A DNA stretch of 64,000 nucleotides from Parasediminibacterium sp046546515 (GCF_046546515.1 NZ_JBKHKJ010000002.1:124001-188000); one strand, 5' to 3'. Counted from the first letter of the stretch, positions 26,842-35,434 are shown. The notes: a model not told the origin generated them from the sequence alone. Numbers and translations: made by a program.

Positions 26842-28224
26842 ATGACACTCACCTCATTACAAGGAATACAAAAAATACATTTAATAGGCGTTGCGGGCAC
26901 AGGCATGAGCGCCATTGCGCAATACCTTGCAGGCAGCTATAAAATCATCACTGGCAGCGACCGCTATTTCCACCTTTCAGAAAAAAACGAAACACAGGAA
27001 AAACTAGAAGCCGAAGGCATAGCCTGTTTTGTGCAAGACAGTAGCGGCATTGATAAAGAAACCCAACTCGTTGTTATTTCCACTGCCATTGAGGAAAGCA
27101 ATGCGGAGATACAAAAAGCCAAGAGTTTGAACATCCCAATCATTAAAAGGGCCGAACTGCTCAGCTTGATACTGCAAGAAAAAAGAGGCATAGCCATTGG
27201 CGGCACTAGTGGCAAAAGCACCACCACCGCCATGCTGTTTGATATTTTAGAATATGCTGGTTTGCAGCCAGGCATCATCAGCGGTGCAGGGTTGGTACGC
27301 TTGCAGGAGCAAGGCAAAATAGGCAATGCCCAAGTGGGCAAAGGCGATTTTTTGGTAATAGAAGCTGATGAAAGCGATGGCTCTATCATCAACTACCACC
27401 CAGAAATTGGGATATTGCTAAACATCGACAAAGACCATAAGGAAATAAGCGAATTGCTACCCTTGTTTCAAACATTTAAAGCCAATAGCCAAGTATTTAT
27501 TGTGAATGCTTCGCATGAATTGGCTGCCACTTTTTCCCAAGATAAAAAACAGGATTTTTCTAGTGATGCAACGATAGAGGCTGGCTACATAGCAGATAAT
27601 TTTCAGCAGCAGGGTTTAGAAATACAGTTTACTATTAACGATGTACCATTTACATTGCACGCCATTGGCAAACACAATATGGAAAATGTGCTGGCAGCAG
27701 TTTGCGTTGCCAACCAACTGGGGGTAAGCCTAGCTACTTGCAGCGAAGCCATTACTGCATACAAGGGAATTTATCGCCGCAATCAGGTGTTAGGCAAGAA
27801 GGGGGGCATTTGGGTGATAGACGATTATGCCCACAACCCAGCTAAGGTAGCGGCTGCTATATTGGGCGTTCAACCATTGGCAGAAAAAGTAATTGCCTGG
27901 TTCCAGCCACATGGGTATGGCCCTACCCGCTTTTTACGGACAGATTTTGTAGAAGCCATTGCCGCAGCCCTAAGACCGCAAGACGAGATTTGGATGAGCG
28001 AGATATTCTACGCTGGCGGCACTGCCGTGAAAGACATCAGTGCCAACGACTTGATACAAGACATAAGAGCACTTGGCAAGCAAGCTTTTTTTGTTGATAA
28101 TAGGGATGATTTGCTAGCTGACCTAGAAACTCATTTTACAGACAATTGCGTATTACTGCTTATGGGTGCAAGAGACCCAAGCTTGGATATTTTTGCAAAG
28201 GGAGTGTTTGCGGGGTTGGGATAA
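26842..28224 (+). CDS. Mur ligase-family protein (MurC/Mpl-like)
   Basis: The 460-residue protein has the three-domain Mur ligase layout. It begins with an N-terminal UDP-binding Rossmann part (HLIGVAGTGMSAIAQYL). The ATP-binding domain has a P-loop GGTSGKSTTT at 120-129 and EADESDGSIINY. The C-terminal domain has DDYAHNPAKVAA and FQPHGYGPTRFL. It resembles MurC (UDP-MurNAc-alanine ligase) and the recycling ligase Mpl. It is not in a division/cell-wall cluster, so it is probably a second, recycling-type ligase, but I cannot choose. The P-loop reads GTSGKST where MurC normally has GTHGKTT. Confidence 0.85.
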   Translation: MTLTSLQGIQKIHLIGVAGTGMSAIAQYLAGSYKIITGSDRYFHLSEKNETQEKLEAEGIACFVQDSSGIDKETQLVVISTAIEESNAEIQKAKSLNIPIIKRAELLSLILQEKRGIAIGGTSGKSTTTAMLFDILEYAGLQPGIISGAGLVRLQEQGKIGNAQVGKGDFLVIEADESDGSIINYHPEIGILLNIDKDHKEISELLPLFQTFKANSQVFIVNASHELAATFSQDKKQDFSSDATIEAGYIADNFQQQGLEIQFTINDVPFTLHAIGKHNMENVLAAVCVANQLGVSLATCSEAITAYKGIYRRNQVLGKKGGIWVIDDYAHNPAKVAAAILGVQPLAEKVIAWFQPHGYGPTRFLRTDFVEAIAAALRPQDEIWMSEIFYAGGTAVKDISANDLIQDIRALGKQAFFVDNRDDLLADLETHFTDNCVLLLMGARDPSLDIFAKGVFAGLG

Positions 28225-28268
28225 TTTTGTAAATATCTTAAATAACCCTTTTTTAATACCTTTCCCTC

Positions 28269-28712
28269 ATGGATATTAGTATCAACACACCGGCACTATT
28301 GTTCCCAGCCATCAGCTTGGTGATGCTGGCCTATACCAACCGTTTCCTAGCCTTGTCAAGCAGGGTAAGGTCGTTGCATGAATTGTATATAAAGCACGAT
28401 AATAAACACATTATCCATGGGCAGATAAAAAACCTGCGCTACCGCTTGAAGTTAATCAGGAATATGCAGATGCTAGGCGTGCTGGCTTTTTTGTGCAGTA
28501 TACTTTGCATGTACATGATTTACGCTGGTTACATGCTGATTGCCAATTGGATTTTTGCTGGTGGGATGCTTTCTTTTGCGGCATCGCTTTGCGTGTCTTT
28601 AATGGAAATAAACCTTAGCAACAAAGCCATAGAGCTAGAGCTTAGCGACATGGAAGGCCTTGAAGACCCGTCTGTATTACAATACATCAAAAAGAAATTC
28701 GATAGGGAGTAA
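28269..28712 (+). CDS. DUF2721-family membrane protein
   Basis: The 147-residue protein has three hydrophobic segments (ALLFPAISLVMLAYTNRFLAL; MLGVLAFLCSILCMYMIYAGYML; WIFAGGMLSFAASLCVSLMEI), a basic loop between the first two and a charged C-terminus. This pattern, especially the AISLVMLAYTNRFLALSSRVR start, matches DUF2721 proteins of unknown function. It is 44 nt downstream of the Mur ligase gene and may share its transcript. Confidence 0.82.
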   Translation: MDISINTPALLFPAISLVMLAYTNRFLALSSRVRSLHELYIKHDNKHIIHGQIKNLRYRLKLIRNMQMLGVLAFLCSILCMYMIYAGYMLIANWIFAGGMLSFAASLCVSLMEINLSNKAIELELSDMEGLEDPSVLQYIKKKFDRE

Positions 28713-28762
28713 TCGTTTTCACTACATAGACTTTATGCGAAGAATTAAACGACGATTTCAAC

Positions 28763-29032
28763 TGGTTGATTTTTTGTTTTTCGGTGGTTTATTTTTTTTG
28801 CTATTTCCCTTTTCCCCCTTTAACTCATTGATATTCAGTTTTTTATATTTTTAAAGCCTCATTTTTTATTATAATTTAAGTGAATTTTATGATAGTTTAT
28901 TGATACTGGATTGATAGTTTTATGATAAGAAACTGATAATTTATTGATAAGAAACAGATAAGATTTTGATGGTGAATTATCATTTTCCTAAGCCAATTAA
29001 CATCCGATGCAAGAGGCAAGGCCAAGATGCCA
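28763..29032 (-). repeat. Dispersed ~270-bp repeat, copy 2 (inverted)
   Basis: This is the reverse complement of 4941-5211, diverged but collinear end to end. It reads GGTTGATTTTTTGTTTTTCGG at the left, AACTCATTGATATTCAG in the middle and CAAGGCCAAGATGCCA at the right. It fills much of the 810-bp gap 28713-29522, which has no gene. Confidence 0.75.
28881..28979 (-). repeat. 11-nt periodic degenerate array, locus C
   Basis: On the plus strand nine 11-nt units run in phase: TGAATTTTATG, ATAGTTTATTG, ATACTGGATTG, ATAGTTTTATG, ATAAGAAACTG, ATAATTTATTG, ATAAGAAACAG, ATAAGATTTTG, ATGGTGAATTA. The anchor (reverse complement, TAACTCATTGATATTCAG) lies at 28821-28838. It is the counterpart of array A. 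Confidence 0.75.
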
Positions 29033-29058
29033 CTAGTTGCTACTACTCAAGTATTTTT

Positions 29059-29217
29059 TCACCACATAGACACATAGTACACACAGATTTAAGCGAGTAA
29101 AAGAAAAAAACATAGTTTTTAACCTATTTTAAATTTCATTATATGACTATAAAAACTAAAAAGGCAAGCAAAATACTATGTTTAGTCTCTTTTCTTTTTT
29201 TCTTACCTATGTGGTGA
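29059..29217. mobile_element. CTCACCACATAG inverted-repeat element, copy 2
   Basis: TCACCACATAG (29059-29069) faces CTATGTGGTGA (29207-29217) across an A/T-rich centre of about 137 bp, the same arrangement as at 21036-21207. The centres share A-rich composition but little clear sequence. Confidence 0.5.
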
Positions 29218-29278
29218 GTAGTAACTCCAAGTTTACTGTAAAATTCGCATAGATAGGCATATAGCCCAAAATAAAAAT

Positions 29279-29332
29279 CCTATATGGGGGGAATATGCCC
29301 CCATTAGCATCCCAAAATTCCCCCATATAGGA
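29279..29332. repeat. GGGGGCAT/CCCCCATATAGGAT palindromic intergenic repeat, copy 2
   Basis: CCTATATGGGGGGAATATGCC and TTCCCCCATATAGGAT form facing arms. The sequence belongs to the family at 4591-4648 and 45726-45781. Confidence 0.65.
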
Positions 29333-29522
29333 TGCTTGCTTAGCAGCAAACAAAAGGGATTGACTATTGCAGGAATAAATATTTCGTACTTCTGCCAAAT
29401 TGAAAACAATAAAAGCGAAATTCTGAAATGCACCCACTACGTCTTTCATAAAATAAATTTATCAATTCCTTAGCCACCAAAACCAAAATCCCTTATCTTC
29501 CGCACACAAACCGCCTCCCATC

Positions 29523-29870
29523 ATGAAATTTATTTTAAAAACCTTGGTTTCATCTATCGGCGTACTTATTGCGTCTTATTTGTTAGACGGCATAAGTATA
29601 GACAGCACGCTTACCGCCGTATTTGTAGCTGCCGTGCTAGGTCTGCTCAACAATTTTATCAAGCCTATATTGATAGTGCTTACCATCCCCATTACCATTT
29701 TAACCTTTGGGCTATTCCTACTGGTTATTAATGTGTTGATTGTAAAATGGGCTTCAGACATAGTACCCGGATTTAAAGTAAGTGGCTGGTTTTCAGCATT
29801 GCTTTTCAGCTTGATTGTTTCTTTTGTTACCTCGCTTATAGAAGGTGCTATTAGGGATAATGCGGAGTAG
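29523..29870 (+). CDS. Phage holin family protein (four-helix, PF04020-type)
   Basis: The 115-residue protein consists almost entirely of four hydrophobic helices (LVSSIGVLIASYLLDGISI, LTAVFVAAVLGLLNNFIKPI, LTFGLFLLVINVLIVKWASDI, FSALLFSLIVSFVTSLIEGAI). LLNNFIKPILIVLTIPITILTFGLFLLVIN is the hallmark of this family, found in many bacteria without prophages despite its name. No phage genes surround it. Function is unknown. Confidence 0.88.
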   Translation: MKFILKTLVSSIGVLIASYLLDGISIDSTLTAVFVAAVLGLLNNFIKPILIVLTIPITILTFGLFLLVINVLIVKWASDIVPGFKVSGWFSALLFSLIVSFVTSLIEGAIRDNAE

Positions 29871-30065
29871 TAGGCAAAATGGCAAGGATGCAAAGGGGAG
29901 AATAAAAAACTTAAACTCAGGTTTTCGTAATGTTAAACTACATAGGGTTTTGAACGCTATATAGTTTATACCTCGGCTAACGAATAAAATATTTTTCCCC
30001 ACTACTGTAACTTTTACTCCTTTCCTGCGTACCAATACATATAAAGCAACATTTTTTACCTGTTT

Positions 30066-30575
30066 ATGACCGAGAGACAATACAACCAATGTGTGAACGA
30101 GTATGCAGACAATGTGTACAGGTTCATCGTGAAAAACTTGCGGCATGAGGAGGACGCAAGGGATGTAGTGCAAACAGCCTTTGAAAAGCTGTGGCGGAAC
30201 AGGGAGCAGGTAGAAAATGAAAAATGCAAGAGTTATTTGTTTACAGTGGCCTACAACCAAATGATAGACCATATCCGCAAGAACAAGCGTATAAGCTTAA
30301 AAGAAGATTTTGAAGACGAATCAAGGGCGGTGCACCAATCGTCGGGCAAGGAAACAAAAAAAGTGCTAATGGAAGCATTGAATAGGCTGAATGAAACACA
30401 AAGAAGCTTAGTAATGCTGAAAGACTATGAAGGGTATAGCTACGAAGAGATAAGCAAAATAATGGGGCTGAACGAAACACAGGTAAAGGTTTACCTGCAC
30501 AGGGCGAGGTTGACCCTGCGGAATTATTTGGTAAGCCCCGATCATGTTTTGATGGAAGGTGGCGTAGGGGTTTAA
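30066..30575 (+). CDS. RNA polymerase ECF-type sigma factor
   Basis: The 169-residue protein has region 2 at about 8-75 (YADNVYRFIVKNLRHEEDARDVVQTAFEKLWRNR) and region 4 at about 105-160 (ALNRLNETQRSLVMLKDYEGYSYEEISKIMGLNETQVKVYLHRARLTLRNYL). It heads a plus-strand group with a membrane-anchored protein and an outer-membrane protein. By position it is probably regulated by the next gene. A CCCCAGCCCCTAAAGGGG intergenic repeat follows it at 30581-30601. Confidence 0.92.
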   Translation: MTERQYNQCVNEYADNVYRFIVKNLRHEEDARDVVQTAFEKLWRNREQVENEKCKSYLFTVAYNQMIDHIRKNKRISLKEDFEDESRAVHQSSGKETKKVLMEALNRLNETQRSLVMLKDYEGYSYEEISKIMGLNETQVKVYLHRARLTLRNYLVSPDHVLMEGGVGV

Positions 30576-30684
30576 TCCACACCCCAGCCCCTAAAGGGGT
30601 GGAAGAAAGGAACAGGCATGGTAATTGGAAACATAAGGAATATAAACTTTAACCGGTTTAGTTTAAAAGTATCTTGGTAATACA

Positions 30685-31800
30685 ATGAACATAAACATCA
30701 ATAGTGATAATTACGAGGAATATTTCCTGCTGTATATAGACGGTGAGCTGCCTGCTAGCCAAAAAGCCATGGTAGAGGCATTTATAGCAAATCACCCAGC
30801 GTTGCGCAAAGAACTTGAATTGCTTCAAGGGGCTGTTTTGATGCCTAACGAAGAAGCGCTATCTTTTGACAAAAGCCTTCTTTTTAAAAACATTAATACA
30901 TCTAACAATATCAATAGCCAAAATAGTGAAGAACAATTTTTGCTATATATTGACAATGAATTAAACGAAAAAGACAAAAAGGAAGTAGAAAAATTTTTAT
31001 TGCAGCACCCTGCCGCCCAGGACTCCTTTGCCTTGCTGAAACAAACCAAGCTTGAACCAATAGCAATCCCACATCCCAATAAAAAGGAATTGTATAAAAA
31101 AGAAAGAAAGGTGGTTTATATGCAGTGGATGCGTGTAGCTGTGGCAGCAGTATTGGTTGGGCTAGGCTTTGTTTTATTTTCAGATTTGACAAACAACAAC
31201 AAAAATAATCTTCCACCTTTGCATGTGGTATCATCCGAAAAAGTAGATAATGGCAGCAAGCCAACACTTTCACCTGAAAATACAGAAGCAGCACCTATTA
31301 TTATTAAAAAGGATATTGGCGGATATGGCGTAAGCGCAGTTAATACTACCCGCAAGCAGCCATTAGCTGATGACGTTACAGAAACGGGTATAGAAAATGC
31401 AAATTTTTGGGAAGATGTGAAGTTGAAACGGAAGTATGTTGATAATAATGCACGTTCATCTGCCTCAAATCAGCATAACAAAACTGCGCCTGTTGTTTAC
31501 GACAAATTGCCCATAAAAGATACAGATGCTTTTGTGTCGGACAGGACGCCGATGAAAGCTGGCAATAATACGATGACAGCAGCGAATCAAAATGCCTCGT
31601 ATGCCAGCGGCAATGATGGAAATAATAAAAATAACCCAGCAATAATCAACAATAGCTTATCGCAAGCCACTGTGTATAAAGAATTGAATACCGATGATGA
31701 CGACAGGAACATTAATGTAGGCAATATACAAATAGACAAAGACAAGCTAAGGGGCTTTCTAAGAAAAGCATCAAAGGTTTTGGGAGGCAATCATAAATAA
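30685..31800 (+). CDS. Putative anti-sigma factor with duplicated N-terminal module
   Basis: The 371-residue protein has two similar cytoplasmic modules at about 10-69 (EEYFLLYIDGELPASQKAMVEAF) and 81-140 (EEQFLLYIDNELNEKDKKEVEKF), each ending in a charged segment. A single membrane helix follows at about 149-167 (WMRVAVAAVLVGLGFVLFSDL), then an Asn/Lys-rich, probably disordered periplasmic tail. The YIDGEL pattern resembles the N-terminal sigma-binding part of many ECF anti-sigma factors, though there is no zinc-binding HxxxCxxC. The position directly after a sigma gene supports this role. The direct repeat within one protein is unusual. Confidence 0.72.
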   Translation: MNININSDNYEEYFLLYIDGELPASQKAMVEAFIANHPALRKELELLQGAVLMPNEEALSFDKSLLFKNINTSNNINSQNSEEQFLLYIDNELNEKDKKEVEKFLLQHPAAQDSFALLKQTKLEPIAIPHPNKKELYKKERKVVYMQWMRVAVAAVLVGLGFVLFSDLTNNNKNNLPPLHVVSSEKVDNGSKPTLSPENTEAAPIIIKKDIGGYGVSAVNTTRKQPLADDVTETGIENANFWEDVKLKRKYVDNNARSSASNQHNKTAPVVYDKLPIKDTDAFVSDRTPMKAGNNTMTAANQNASYASGNDGNNKNNPAIINNSLSQATVYKELNTDDDDRNINVGNIQIDKDKLRGFLRKASKVLGGNHK

Positions 31801-31808
31801 CATTTAGC

Positions 31809-32687
31809 ATGAAAAGAATATATATGGCAGTGGTGCTGCTATTGATAGCTATATCGGGATTTTCGCAAACGGATACCACACAAAAAGAGGGGAATATAGA
31901 TACCATAAAAGTGGGCAATTTTATTATTATAAAAAAGAATAAGCCGGGTAGCGGCTCTTCTAATGACAATGAGAAGCATGATAATAAGCATGTTACCGTA
32001 AATATTAATTTTTCTAATGGCGATAAAAACAAAAAGCCAAGTAGGATAAGCACCAACTGGTTGATATTTGACCTTGGCTTTGCTAATTATCAAGACAAGA
32101 CCAACTATACCGCAGCCTTAGCAAAAGGGTATATTGATAGCAAGAGGCCTGTTGGCTCCAATTCGTTGGAATTGAATGGTGGCAAATCGTCCAACGTGAA
32201 CATTTGGTTTTTTATGCAAAAGCTAGATGTTGCCAAAAAAGTAATTAACCTGAAATATGGGCTGGGCTTAGAAATGTACAACTTTCGGTTTGCAAACAAT
32301 GTTAGCTACCGCAATGGGCCTGTGCCAACCATATTTACCGATTCTGTTAATTTTTCAAAAGATAAATTATATGCAAGCTACCTTACCATTCCATTGATGG
32401 TGAATATAAATACAAAGCCGTGCAGCAACAAAGCATTTAGTTTTAGTGCAGGCGTTAGCGCAGGGTATTTAATAGGCAGCCGCAACAAGCAAATAAGCAA
32501 CGAGCGAGGCAAGCAAAAATTCAATGGTCCTTTTCAGCTAAACCCTTTCCGGTTAGCAGCTATTGGTGAAATTGGTGTAGGGTCGGTACGTTTGTATGGC
32601 AGCTACAGCCTAAATACATTGCACAAAGAAAGCACTGGCTTGGAGCAATATCCTTTTGCGATAGGCGTAAGGTTTAGTAAATGGTAA
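31809..32687 (+). CDS. Outer-membrane beta-barrel protein (PorT-like)
   Basis: The 292-residue protein begins with a signal peptide (RIYMAVVLLLIAISGFSQ), a short charged linker (PGSGSSNDNEKHDNKHVTV) and then a C-terminal region of alternating amphipathic strands (WLIFDLGFANYQDKTNY, YGLGLEMYNFRFANNVSYR, LTIPLMVNINTKP, FSAGVSAGYLIGS, YPFAIGVRFSKW). This matches the Bacteroidota PorT-like/OMP_b-brl_2 group. It follows the putative anti-sigma gene by 8 nt and is probably a product or regulon member of that unit. A strong terminator lies about 100 nt downstream. Confidence 0.8.
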   Translation: MKRIYMAVVLLLIAISGFSQTDTTQKEGNIDTIKVGNFIIIKKNKPGSGSSNDNEKHDNKHVTVNINFSNGDKNKKPSRISTNWLIFDLGFANYQDKTNYTAALAKGYIDSKRPVGSNSLELNGGKSSNVNIWFFMQKLDVAKKVINLKYGLGLEMYNFRFANNVSYRNGPVPTIFTDSVNFSKDKLYASYLTIPLMVNINTKPCSNKAFSFSAGVSAGYLIGSRNKQISNERGKQKFNGPFQLNPFRLAAIGEIGVGSVRLYGSYSLNTLHKESTGLEQYPFAIGVRFSKW

Positions 32688-33125
32688 GTTTAATTAGGAA
32701 TTAAGAACATAAAAGAATCTACATACTCATAATTCATAACTTATAATACATCATTCATAACTCTTTTGGTTTTCTCATGTTGTTTTAGAAACGCCTCTTT
32801 TCCAAGAGGCGTTTATTTTTTTAGGATATATACAGTAATTAAAACCTATAAGGTAGGCTGCACAGAATAGGCTTTAAAGACTTCGTACAGTTTTAAGCGA
32901 AGGTTTAACCACAAAGAACACAAAGTTTTTCGCAAAGAAGCACAAAGAAAGTTTCTTTTTAGGTAAGACGTTTCACTTAAAGGACACAAAGATTGGTGCG
33001 GTTAGACTACTAAGCAGTAAATTTACTTTTGCGTAAGTAGCTGAATACTGAACGAAGAAGAACCGCTGATTCTGAACAGCCTACCTATAAGGTTTTTGAA
33101 GCCTTATAGGTTTATTGGATGTCCC
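32688..33125. other. Intergenic region between convergent genes, repeats and hairpins only
   Basis: The 438-bp gap separates the barrel gene (plus) and fabI (minus). It holds a terminator (32789-32821), an AAACCTATAAGGTAGGCTG block at 32846-32864 mirrored by CAGCCTACCTATAAGG at 33078-33093, a CACAAAGAACACAAAG repeat (32911-32951) and a hairpin CCTATAAGG/CCTTATAGG (33085-33111). I see no gene. Confidence 0.6.
32789..32821 (+). terminator. Rho-independent terminator after barrel gene
   Basis: AAACGCCTCTT and AAGAGGCGTTT form an 11-bp stem with a TTCC loop followed by ATTTTTTT. Confidence 0.85.
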
Positions 33126-33944
33126 TTATCCTTCCAAGCCCATTTTTTCCAAAACAATACCGCTTACGCCAGTAGAAGAATACCCACCATCGTGAAACAG
33201 ATTTTGCATGGTAACCATGCGGGTAAGGTCGGAGAAAAGGGTAATGCAATAGTTGGCACAATCTTCTGCAGTAGCATTGCCCAAGGGCGCAATGGCATTG
33301 GCATAATCAAAAAAGTCGCCAAAGCCTTTGATACCTGTGCCAGCGGTTGTTTTTGTAGGCGATTGGGATACCGTGTTTATGCGTACCTTCTTATCCAAGC
33401 CATAATGGTAGCCAAAGCTGCGGGCAATAGACTCCAGCATGGCTTTAATATCTGCCATATCTGTATAAAAAGGGTAGGTACGCTGTGCCGCCATATAAGT
33501 AAGGGCTACTACGCTGCCCCATTCGTTGATGGCATCTAACTTCTTGGCTACTGCCAGCATTTTGTGGAACGACAATGCAGACACATCAATGCCTTTTTGA
33601 AAAAACTCATAATTAGACTCGGTATAAGGTATTTTTTTGCGGATATTCACGCTCATTCCAATAGAATGCAGCACAAAATCTAGCTTGCCACCCAATACTT
33701 CCTGCGACTCAGTGAACAACTTAGTCAGGTCTTCTACGCTCGTAGCATCGGCAGGGATGATTTTCGAGTTTGTTTTTTCAGCCAATTTGTTTATTTCTCC
33801 CATCCGCATGGCAATTGGGGCATTGGTCAACACAAAGGTTGCACCTTCCTCATACGCTTTTTCAGCAACTTTCCAAGCAATAGAGTTTTCGTCTAGTGCG
33901 CCTGTTATAATCCCCCTTTTCCCTTTTAGTAAATTGTATGGCAT
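33126..33944 (-). CDS. fabI: Enoyl-[acyl-carrier-protein] reductase (NADH), FabI
   Basis: The 272-residue enzyme performs the last reduction of each fatty-acid elongation cycle and is the usual triclosan target. It is an SDR-fold protein with GKRGIITGALDENSIAW near 8-24 (FabI normally GVANxxSIAW) and HSIGMSVN at 93-100. The catalytic pair is Tyr160-x6-Lys167 (YTDMADIK). It ends with NTVSQSPTKTTAGTGIKGF and the LFHDGGYSSTGVS nicotinamide region. Length and motifs fit FabI rather than FabK or FabV. It is monocistronic. A possible -7 element is described separately. Confidence 0.92.
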   Translation of the reverse strand: MPYNLLKGKRGIITGALDENSIAWKVAEKAYEEGATFVLTNAPIAMRMGEINKLAEKTNSKIIPADATSVEDLTKLFTESQEVLGGKLDFVLHSIGMSVNIRKKIPYTESNYEFFQKGIDVSALSFHKMLAVAKKLDAINEWGSVVALTYMAAQRTYPFYTDMADIKAMLESIARSFGYHYGLDKKVRINTVSQSPTKTTAGTGIKGFGDFFDYANAIAPLGNATAEDCANYCITLFSDLTRMVTMQNLFHDGGYSSTGVSGIVLEKMGLEG

Positions 33945-33973
33945 AGCCTAAGATTAATAATTATTTGAAGCAT

Positions 33974-33981
33974 CAAACATA
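33974..33981 (-). promoter_or_regulatory. Possible -7 element for fabI
   Basis: On the minus strand the sequence reads TATGTTTG, fitting TAnnTTTG, about 30 nt upstream of the fabI ATG. The -33 partner is weak. Confidence 0.3.
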
Positions 33982-34184
33982 ATACTTAATTCTATAAAGC
34001 GTGCAGTTGCATTTTAGGCTAATCGCTTTTAAATTTTCATAAGCATTTCCAATATTGTATTTTATGTCAAATTTTTTTAAACGCTATTAGCCTGAGGCAA
34101 AAAGTTAGAAACGAGAAGCCAAAATCGCTACGGTAAAAAACTCATAATTGATAACTCCTTACTCTTACCTCTTTGCCCCTTTGC

Positions 34185-34730
34185 CTACTCATATTTCGCA
34201 GCCACCGTTATTTCCACGGCAGCAGCTATTACAGAACCAATATCTTTTCCTTTTATGCCATAGTCATTTAGCTTTATTTTAAAAGTACTTTTGGTATTCA
34301 CTTTTCCTTTTTCTATAACCACTAAGCCAGCGGCTTTTGTTTTTTGGGTAACGCCCCTTATAGTGAGGTTGCCATCTACCATCACAGGGTAGGCACCGTC
34401 TTTTGCAAAGTTTACTGTGGCAATATTCACAATTGTGCCTTTAAATTCTGCTTTGGGGTACACATCGCTCTGCATGTATTCCTTACCATTGAAATGCTCC
34501 TGCATCAATTCATTTTCAAACTTAAAGCCTTTTATCAGCAGGCTGAACATAATTTGACCTTTGTCTGTCAGTTTGCTTTCGGCCTGGTTGTTTGTAGCTT
34601 CAATGTCTTCGGCTGCTGTGCTGGAAGCAAATTTTACCTGTGCCGACTTAGTCGAATATAGTTTTTGTGCCTGCAAGGCAATAGTAAATGCAAGGAAAAA
34701 ACTGGCTATTAATATTAATTTTTTTATCAT
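34185..34730 (-). CDS. YceI-family protein, periplasmic
   Basis: The 181-residue product has a signal peptide (ILIASFFLAFTIALQAQ) and a lipocalin-like YceI domain (KLYSTKSAQVKFASSTAAEDIEATN, FEFENELMQEHFNGKEYMQSD-type pattern, VMVDGNLTIRGVTQKTKAAG). YceI proteins bind isoprenoid or other apolar ligands; the ligand here is unknown. The gene lies 12 nt downstream of the OB-fold gene at 34743-35165 on the same strand, so the two are probably cotranscribed. Confidence 0.88.
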   Translation of the reverse strand: MIKKLILIASFFLAFTIALQAQKLYSTKSAQVKFASSTAAEDIEATNNQAESKLTDKGQIMFSLLIKGFKFENELMQEHFNGKEYMQSDVYPKAEFKGTIVNIATVNFAKDGAYPVMVDGNLTIRGVTQKTKAAGLVVIEKGKVNTKSTFKIKLNDYGIKGKDIGSVIAAAVEITVAAKYE

Positions 34731-34742
34731 TCCACAACTGGT

Positions 34743-35165
34743 TTATTGTTTTGTAACAATGGCATCTATAATCACCACATCGCTTAAAAATCCTGTAACA
34801 ATTCCTTTCACAGAAATAGTCGTGCCACCTTTTGCCTCTAGCAATTTATCGCCTTTTAAAGTACAAAACACATTGGAAAAGCTATCATCACTTTTTAAAG
34901 TTACAGTTGGTTTGCCATCCTGGTCTTTTTTTGCTTCCGTTACTTCACCTGTTACTTCTACGGCCTTGTTCAAATATTTTTTATTAGCAGCGGCTTCGTT
35001 TGCCTGAAATTCTTTTACTATATCTTTTGCTGTTACTACTATGGCCTGCTCGTCGGCAACGTCCCTTTTAAAATGGGTTGGCTTGTAGAATATAAAATAC
35101 CATACGCCAATTAAGCCTATAACACCAGCTAGCAATACGCCAATAACAATCTTCTTCTTGTCCAT
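34743..35165 (-). CDS. Membrane-anchored OB-fold protein (tRNA_anti-like)
   Basis: The 140-residue protein has one N-terminal membrane helix (KIVIGVLLAGVIGLIGVWYFIF) followed by a helix (AKDIVKEFQANEAAANKKY) and an OB-fold barrel (LNKAVEVTGEVTEAKK, PTVTLKSDDSFSNVFCTL, GGTTISVKGIVTGFLSDVVIIDAIV). The layout matches the tRNA_anti-like group, in which nucleic-acid binding is not shown and an extracytoplasmic role is more likely. It sits directly upstream of a YceI gene. Confidence 0.8.
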   Translation of the reverse strand: MDKKKIVIGVLLAGVIGLIGVWYFIFYKPTHFKRDVADEQAIVVTAKDIVKEFQANEAAANKKYLNKAVEVTGEVTEAKKDQDGKPTVTLKSDDSFSNVFCTLKGDKLLEAKGGTTISVKGIVTGFLSDVVIIDAIVTKQ

Positions 35166-35281
35166 TTTATTTATTCTTTTCTTGTTTAGAGTGCAAAAAT
35201 AACTATTAGTGTGGGAAATGGGGCATTAACATTATCGAACTCACCCATATTATTACGAATTACAGTTAAAGAAGGTTGCTT

Positions 35282-35434
35282 TTATCCCCATCTATAGTTA
35301 TGTCTTTTAGCTATTGCCTCCGAACGTTGTACCGCTTCAATTGTGCCAGGTTCTGGCCTTGGTTTTTTTGATGTTGTTTTCTTTTTTACAGAGGCAGTGG
35401 TTGCAACTACTTCTTTTTGTTGTTTTGTTGGCAT
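35282..35434 (-). CDS. Small basic protein, 50 residues, function unknown
   Basis: A short frame starts at the ATG at 35434 and ends at 35282. The product has a lysine/threonine-rich start (MPTKQQKEVV, SVKKKTTSKKPRPEP) and a more conserved-looking end (GTIEAVQRSEAIAKRHNYRWG). Codon choice resembles the neighbouring genes and it fills a 330-bp gap between minus-strand genes, which suggests a real small gene. I recognise no family. It could bind nucleic acid, judging by charge alone. Confidence 0.5.
   Translation of the reverse strand: MPTKQQKEVVATTASVKKKTTSKKPRPEPGTIEAVQRSEAIAKRHNYRWG

Noticed and set aside
29523..29870. The holin-fold protein as a sign of a prophage
   Set aside because: No lysin, capsid, tail, integrase or terminase gene is nearby, and this family is widespread outside phages.
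33126..33539. An open frame antisense to fabI
   Set aside because: The fabI coding evidence on the minus strand is strong, and the antisense protein is Gly/His/Cys-rich and unlike known families.
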